Assembly (NCBI GenBank): GCA_005804005.1
Contig: SYPI01000010.1
Coordinates: 1 to 8,645 of the forward strand
DNA length: 8,645 nucleotides
From: Planctomycetia bacterium
Lineage (GTDB): Bacteria > Planctomycetota > Phycisphaerae > Phycisphaerales > SM1A02
Direction: 5' to 3'
Under the pieces are notes generated by a model. The model was given only the letters and a program-made list of their open reading frames with translations. It ran no database searches and was not told where the DNA came from. Positions 6,095 through 8,645 of the stretch are shown here, one piece after another (positions within the stretch are counted from its first letter, which is position 1; each line of letters begins with the position of its first letter). Made by a program: the position numbers and the translations under genes.

Positions 6095-8119
6095 ATGAGC
6101 GGCGCGAAGCAGAGGTGCGCGGGGGTGGAGGGCCCTATCGCAGACCCATCGCGTCGCGCGCTGCCGGTGCTGGCACCAAAGGTCCGCCACTCGCGCATGT
6201 CGCGGCGCCGAGCCGCTGTCCTGATCGGCGTGAACCTGCTGCTGGTGGCCCATGTGGTGCAGTGGCTGGTGATGGGCGTGACGGTGGCGCCACTGGAACC
6301 GAGTGAATCGATGGAAACGGTGAAGGAGGGAATCATCACCGTCGGCACGGTTCTCTTCTCCGCCGCGCTGCTCTCCACCCTGATCTTCGGGCGGTTCTTC
6401 TGCGGCTGGGGCTGCCACATTCTGGCACTGGAGGATCTGTGCCTCTGGTTGCTGCGCAAGGTTGATATCCGCCCGCATGCCTTCCGCTCGCGATTCCTGC
6501 TGCTGTTGCCGCTGGGGCTGGCCCTCTACATGTTCGTCTGGCCACTGGCCTACCGGTTGGCCATCGCGCCATACACCCGGCCGGGGCTTCACTGGCCGGG
6601 GTTCACGTGGCGACTGATTGTCGAGGACTACTGGAAAACATTTCCAGGCGTGCTGGTGGCCATCCCGTTCCTGCTCATCTGCGGATTCGCCACCGTGTAT
6701 CTGCTCGGTGGCAAGGGCTACTGCACCTACGCCTGCCCGTACGGCGGATTCTTTGCGCCGCTGGATCGTTTCGCCCGCGGCCGCATTCGGGTGACCGATG
6801 CCTGCGAACACTGCGGGCACTGCACTTCGGTGTGCACTTCGAATGTGCGCGTCCACGAGGAAGTGCGCGACTTCGGCATGGTGGTTGATCCCGGCTGCAT
6901 GAAGTGCATGGACTGCATTTCGGTCTGTCCCAACGACGCGCTGTACTTCGGGTTTGGGCCCAGCGCCGCGGCTAGCGCGCCGCGGGTGGCCGAACCGGCC
7001 CCGCGCAAGTTCGACCTCTCGCTGCGGGAGGATCTGGCCTTGGCGGCACTGGCGGCGGCCATCTTCTTCTGCGTGCGCGGCGCATTCGGCGTGGTGCCTT
7101 TACTGTTTGCCAGTGGCATCGTGATCTGCCTCTGCTTCCTCTCTTGGAAGTCGTATCGGCTGCTTAGCGACGCCAACGAGTCGTTCCACGGCTGGAGCCT
7201 GCGCCGCAGTGGGAGGCTGCTGCCAGCGGGGTGGGCGCTGCTGACGATCACCATCATCTCGCTGGCGCTGGTGGCGCACGCCGGACTGGTCCAGGCCGCC
7301 ACCGCCTGGGGCGGCTGGCACGACGAGCGGGTGGTGGTGGTGGACACCGCCGTCTTCTCAGCTGATGGACTCGCGGTGGATGAGGGAACTGCAATGCACG
7401 CCCGGGCCGGCCTCGCGGCGTTCGACCTCACCCTCAGCGCCGCCGGACCGCTGGCCGACGCGTTTCCAGATTGGGCGGCAGCAATCGACATGCGCCGCGC
7501 CTGGCTCTTGAGTGTGCTGCGCCGTTTCCCGGAGGCCGAATCCACCTTGCGGGCGCGCTACGACGCCGACCCCAGCGAGGAGTTTGCCCGGGCCATCGCC
7601 CGGGTTCGCATGGCCAACTCTGACAGCCGACCGTTAGAGGCTTGGTTTGCGGAAGTGGTCGCCATGCATCCCGAGTTCCAGCAACTGCGCGACGAGCGGA
7701 TCCAGTGGCTGCTGGCGGAGGGGCACGACCGCGAGGCGCTGGTTGAGGCGCGCATGGCCGTGGTAGCCAGTGGCGGGGCACTCGATCCACAGAGGCGTCT
7801 GTCGCTGATCCTCATCGAGAACGGCTCCGACGAAACCGAGTGGCAGGAGGGGGTTGATCTGGTGCGGCAGACCCTAGAGAGAGCCCCAGACAATGCCTAT
7901 GGATGGCGGGCTCTGGCCCTCGGCTACGCGCGGCTGGAGGATGTGCCCAAGAGCGAGCAGGCGCTGGCTGAAGCGGTGCGGCTGGCGCCGCAGGATGCCC
8001 GACTGCGTCGGGGCCACGCCGATGTGCTTGAGGCTCTCGATCGAAAAGCCGAGGCCGCCGCGGAGCGCGCCGAGGCGACCCGTCTGGAAGGCGAGACCAC
8101 CGGGGCAGAGCACCAGTGA
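6095..8119 (+). CDS. NapH/CcoG-like 4Fe-4S membrane protein fused to a TPR domain
   Basis: This 674-residue protein combines a polytopic membrane electron-transfer module with a TPR tail. Probable membrane segments lie near 40-61, 80-98, 133-152, 185-205, 312-330, 333-350 and 376-398. After the second and fourth come cysteine motifs of the NapH/NosR/CcoG kind, CGWGC (103-107) and CTYACP (210-215). Two ferredoxin 4Fe-4S motifs follow: Cys237, 240, 243, 247 and Cys268, 271, 274, 278 then Pro. Residues about 430-665 are helical and TPR-like, clearest at 598-632 (DNAYGWRALALGYARLEDV, then AEAVRLAP). With the N-terminus inside, seven segments place all clusters in the cytoplasm and the TPRs in the periplasm. 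Relatives carry electrons across or along the membrane or help assemble oxidases. The TPRs suggest partner binding outside, which is inference. The first cysteine motif ends in His108, not the common Pro. The ATG at 6095 has a -10 hexamer 6 bases upstream; an internal ATG at 6197 (Met35) is an alternative start. The donor, acceptor and pathway are unknown. Confidence 0.9.
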   Translation: MSGAKQRCAGVEGPIADPSRRALPVLAPKVRHSRMSRRRAAVLIGVNLLLVAHVVQWLVMGVTVAPLEPSESMETVKEGIITVGTVLFSAALLSTLIFGRFFCGWGCHILALEDLCLWLLRKVDIRPHAFRSRFLLLLPLGLALYMFVWPLAYRLAIAPYTRPGLHWPGFTWRLIVEDYWKTFPGVLVAIPFLLICGFATVYLLGGKGYCTYACPYGGFFAPLDRFARGRIRVTDACEHCGHCTSVCTSNVRVHEEVRDFGMVVDPGCMKCMDCISVCPNDALYFGFGPSAAASAPRVAEPAPRKFDLSLREDLALAALAAAIFFCVRGAFGVVPLLFASGIVICLCFLSWKSYRLLSDANESFHGWSLRRSGRLLPAGWALLTITIISLALVAHAGLVQAATAWGGWHDERVVVVDTAVFSADGLAVDEGTAMHARAGLAAFDLTLSAAGPLADAFPDWAAAIDMRRAWLLSVLRRFPEAESTLRARYDADPSEEFARAIARVRMANSDSRPLEAWFAEVVAMHPEFQQLRDERIQWLLAEGHDREALVEARMAVVASGGALDPQRRLSLILIENGSDETEWQEGVDLVRQTLERAPDNAYGWRALALGYARLEDVPKSEQALAEAVRLAPQDARLRRGHADVLEALDRKAEAAAERAEATRLEGETTGAEHQ

Positions 8120-8149
8120 ACATCACCGCGACCCTTGTGGTTCGATGGC

Positions 8150-8155
8150 TACTAT
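8150..8155 (+). promoter_or_regulatory. Possible -10 element upstream of the PTS IIA gene
   Basis: TACTAT lies in the gap after the Fe-S gene, 11 bases before an ATG at 8167 and 34 before the preferred IIA start at 8190. The spacing is longer than for the other four genes, and no -35 is evident. If translation instead begins at the in-frame ATG at 8145, this hexamer is inside the coding region. Confidence 0.25.
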
Positions 8156-8166
8156 CACCACTTCAC

Positions 8167-8193
8167 ATGATGGACTGCCGGACACATCTATGA
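8167..8193 (+). other. Candidate 8-codon leader ORF overlapping the PTS IIA start
   Basis: ATG ATG at 8167-8172 opens a frame reading MMDCRTHL, with its TGA at 8191-8193. That stop overlaps the IIA start at 8190 as ATGA, the same 4-bp geometry that links gatB to hpt. A -10-like TACTAT is 11 bases upstream. It could be a leader peptide that couples translation to the IIA gene, or chance. If the IIA gene starts at 8145 it is only an out-of-frame ORF inside that gene. Confidence 0.2.
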
Positions 8194-8645
8194 CCGCAAG
8201 CCTCGGCGAGCTCCTTCGTCCGGCCCAGATCCGCGTGCCACTGGCGGCCACCACGCGGCAGGGCGCGATAGAAGAGTTGGTCGATCTGGTTTCGGCCAGC
8301 GGTGAAATCCCCGACCCGGCGGCACTCAAGCGCACTGTCTGGGAACGCGAACAACTGCGGTCAACCGGAATCGGCGAGGGGCTGGCGATTCCGCACGGCA
8401 AGTGCGCCGGGGCGCGCGGGCTGCTGCTGGCCATGGGAACCGCCCGACAGCCAATTGAGTTCGATTCCATTGACGGCAAGCCAGTGCGGCTGGTGGCGCT
8501 TCTGGTTTCGCCCCCGGAACGGATAACCGATCACATCCAGGCGCTCGGGCGGTTGAGTCGGTTGATGTCGGTGGCCAGTTTTCGGGAGCGGGCATACTCG
8601 GCGCGGGATGCCGCCGAACTGTTTTCGATGCTGCGCGATGCAGAC
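8190..8645 (+). CDS. PTS EIIA domain protein (fructose/nitrogen type), 3' end cut by the window
   Basis: The frame is open to the last base and gives 152 residues, about the full family length of roughly 150, so only a few may be missing. EIIA proteins of this family accept a phosphate from HPr (or NPr) on a conserved His. They either pass it to a sugar permease or regulate metabolism, as PtsN does. That His is His69 in GEGLAIPHGK (62-71). The preceding REQLRSTGIG (53-62) and the following IEFDSIDGKPVRLVALLVSPP (89-109) with HIQALGRLSRLM (115-126) are typical of the fold and resemble planctomycete IIA proteins as I remember them. No HPr, enzyme I or permease is in the window, so a regulatory role is as likely as transport. 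The start is uncertain: ATG 8190 puts the conserved LGELLRPAQI near the N-terminus as usual, while an in-frame ATG at 8145 adds 15 residues. Neither has a Shine-Dalgarno sequence. Confidence 0.9.
   Translation, partial: MTASLGELLRPAQIRVPLAATTRQGAIEELVDLVSASGEIPDPAALKRTVWEREQLRSTGIGEGLAIPHGKCAGARGLLLAMGTARQPIEFDSIDGKPVRLVALLVSPPERITDHIQALGRLSRLMSVASFRERAYSARDAAELFSMLRDAD

Noticed and set aside
6065..6856. 263-residue minus-strand frame and similar shadows under the Fe-S/TPR gene
   Set aside because: The plus-strand reading has ordered membrane segments and eight ferredoxin cysteines at canonical spacing; the antisense reading is rich in His, Gln and Arg without a domain.
1..8645. Defence island, CRISPR array, insertion sequence, prophage, tRNA or riboswitch
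   Set aside because: I saw no regularly spaced repeats, transposase or phage-like reading frames, cloverleaf or long structured leader. The genes are mostly housekeeping, and gaps between them are all under 75 bp.

Overview
This is a compact, GC-rich bacterial window with almost no intergenic space. It holds eight supported protein genes and no RNA gene, mobile element, CRISPR array or integration scar that I can see. The protein families suggest Planctomycetota, perhaps a Phycisphaerae-like lineage. The clues are a PTS IIA protein of the type I associate with planctomycetes, an NapH-like iron-sulfur membrane protein fused to TPRs, an exported cyclophilin with an extra N-terminal domain, and a secreted-looking protein with a repeated 'LLP...V-G-(E/D)-I-T...YL(I/L)P' module. 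The taxonomic call is inference from family resemblance; nothing was searched.

Layout. 1-804 (+): 3' part of an unrecognised protein with two copies of one module around a Pro/Ala-rich linker. 844-1326 (+): cytoplasmic cyclophilin. 1346-2431 (-): a second, exported cyclophilin, tail to tail with the first across 19 bp. 2477-5093 (+): a tightly overlapping operon of gatB (tRNA amidotransferase subunit B), hpt (hypoxanthine phosphoribosyltransferase) and a small membrane protein with a bacterial PH-like domain. 5117-6052 (-): a zinc-finger-less DnaJ/CbpA-type co-chaperone. 6095-8119 (+): a 674-residue membrane protein with NapH/CcoG-like cysteine motifs, two 4Fe-4S ferredoxin motifs and a C-terminal TPR region. 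8190 to the window end (+): a PTS EIIA (fructose/nitrogen type) gene, cut off by the window edge.

Most genes serve protein synthesis and folding (GatB, two prolyl isomerases, DnaJ) or purine salvage (Hpt). The least ordinary gene is the Fe-S/TPR membrane protein. Predicted topology puts its clusters in the cytoplasm and its TPRs in the periplasm.

The most striking non-coding signal concerns starts. Four genes that open transcription units (844, 2477, 6052, 6095) have a TANNNT -10-like hexamer 6-9 bases before the ATG and no Shine-Dalgarno sequence. The two internal cistrons of the gatB operon instead have Shine-Dalgarno-like sequences and 4-bp start/stop overlaps. This points to leaderless or near-leaderless transcripts. 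The dnaJ and Fe-S genes diverge across only 42 bp, so their promoters must overlap.
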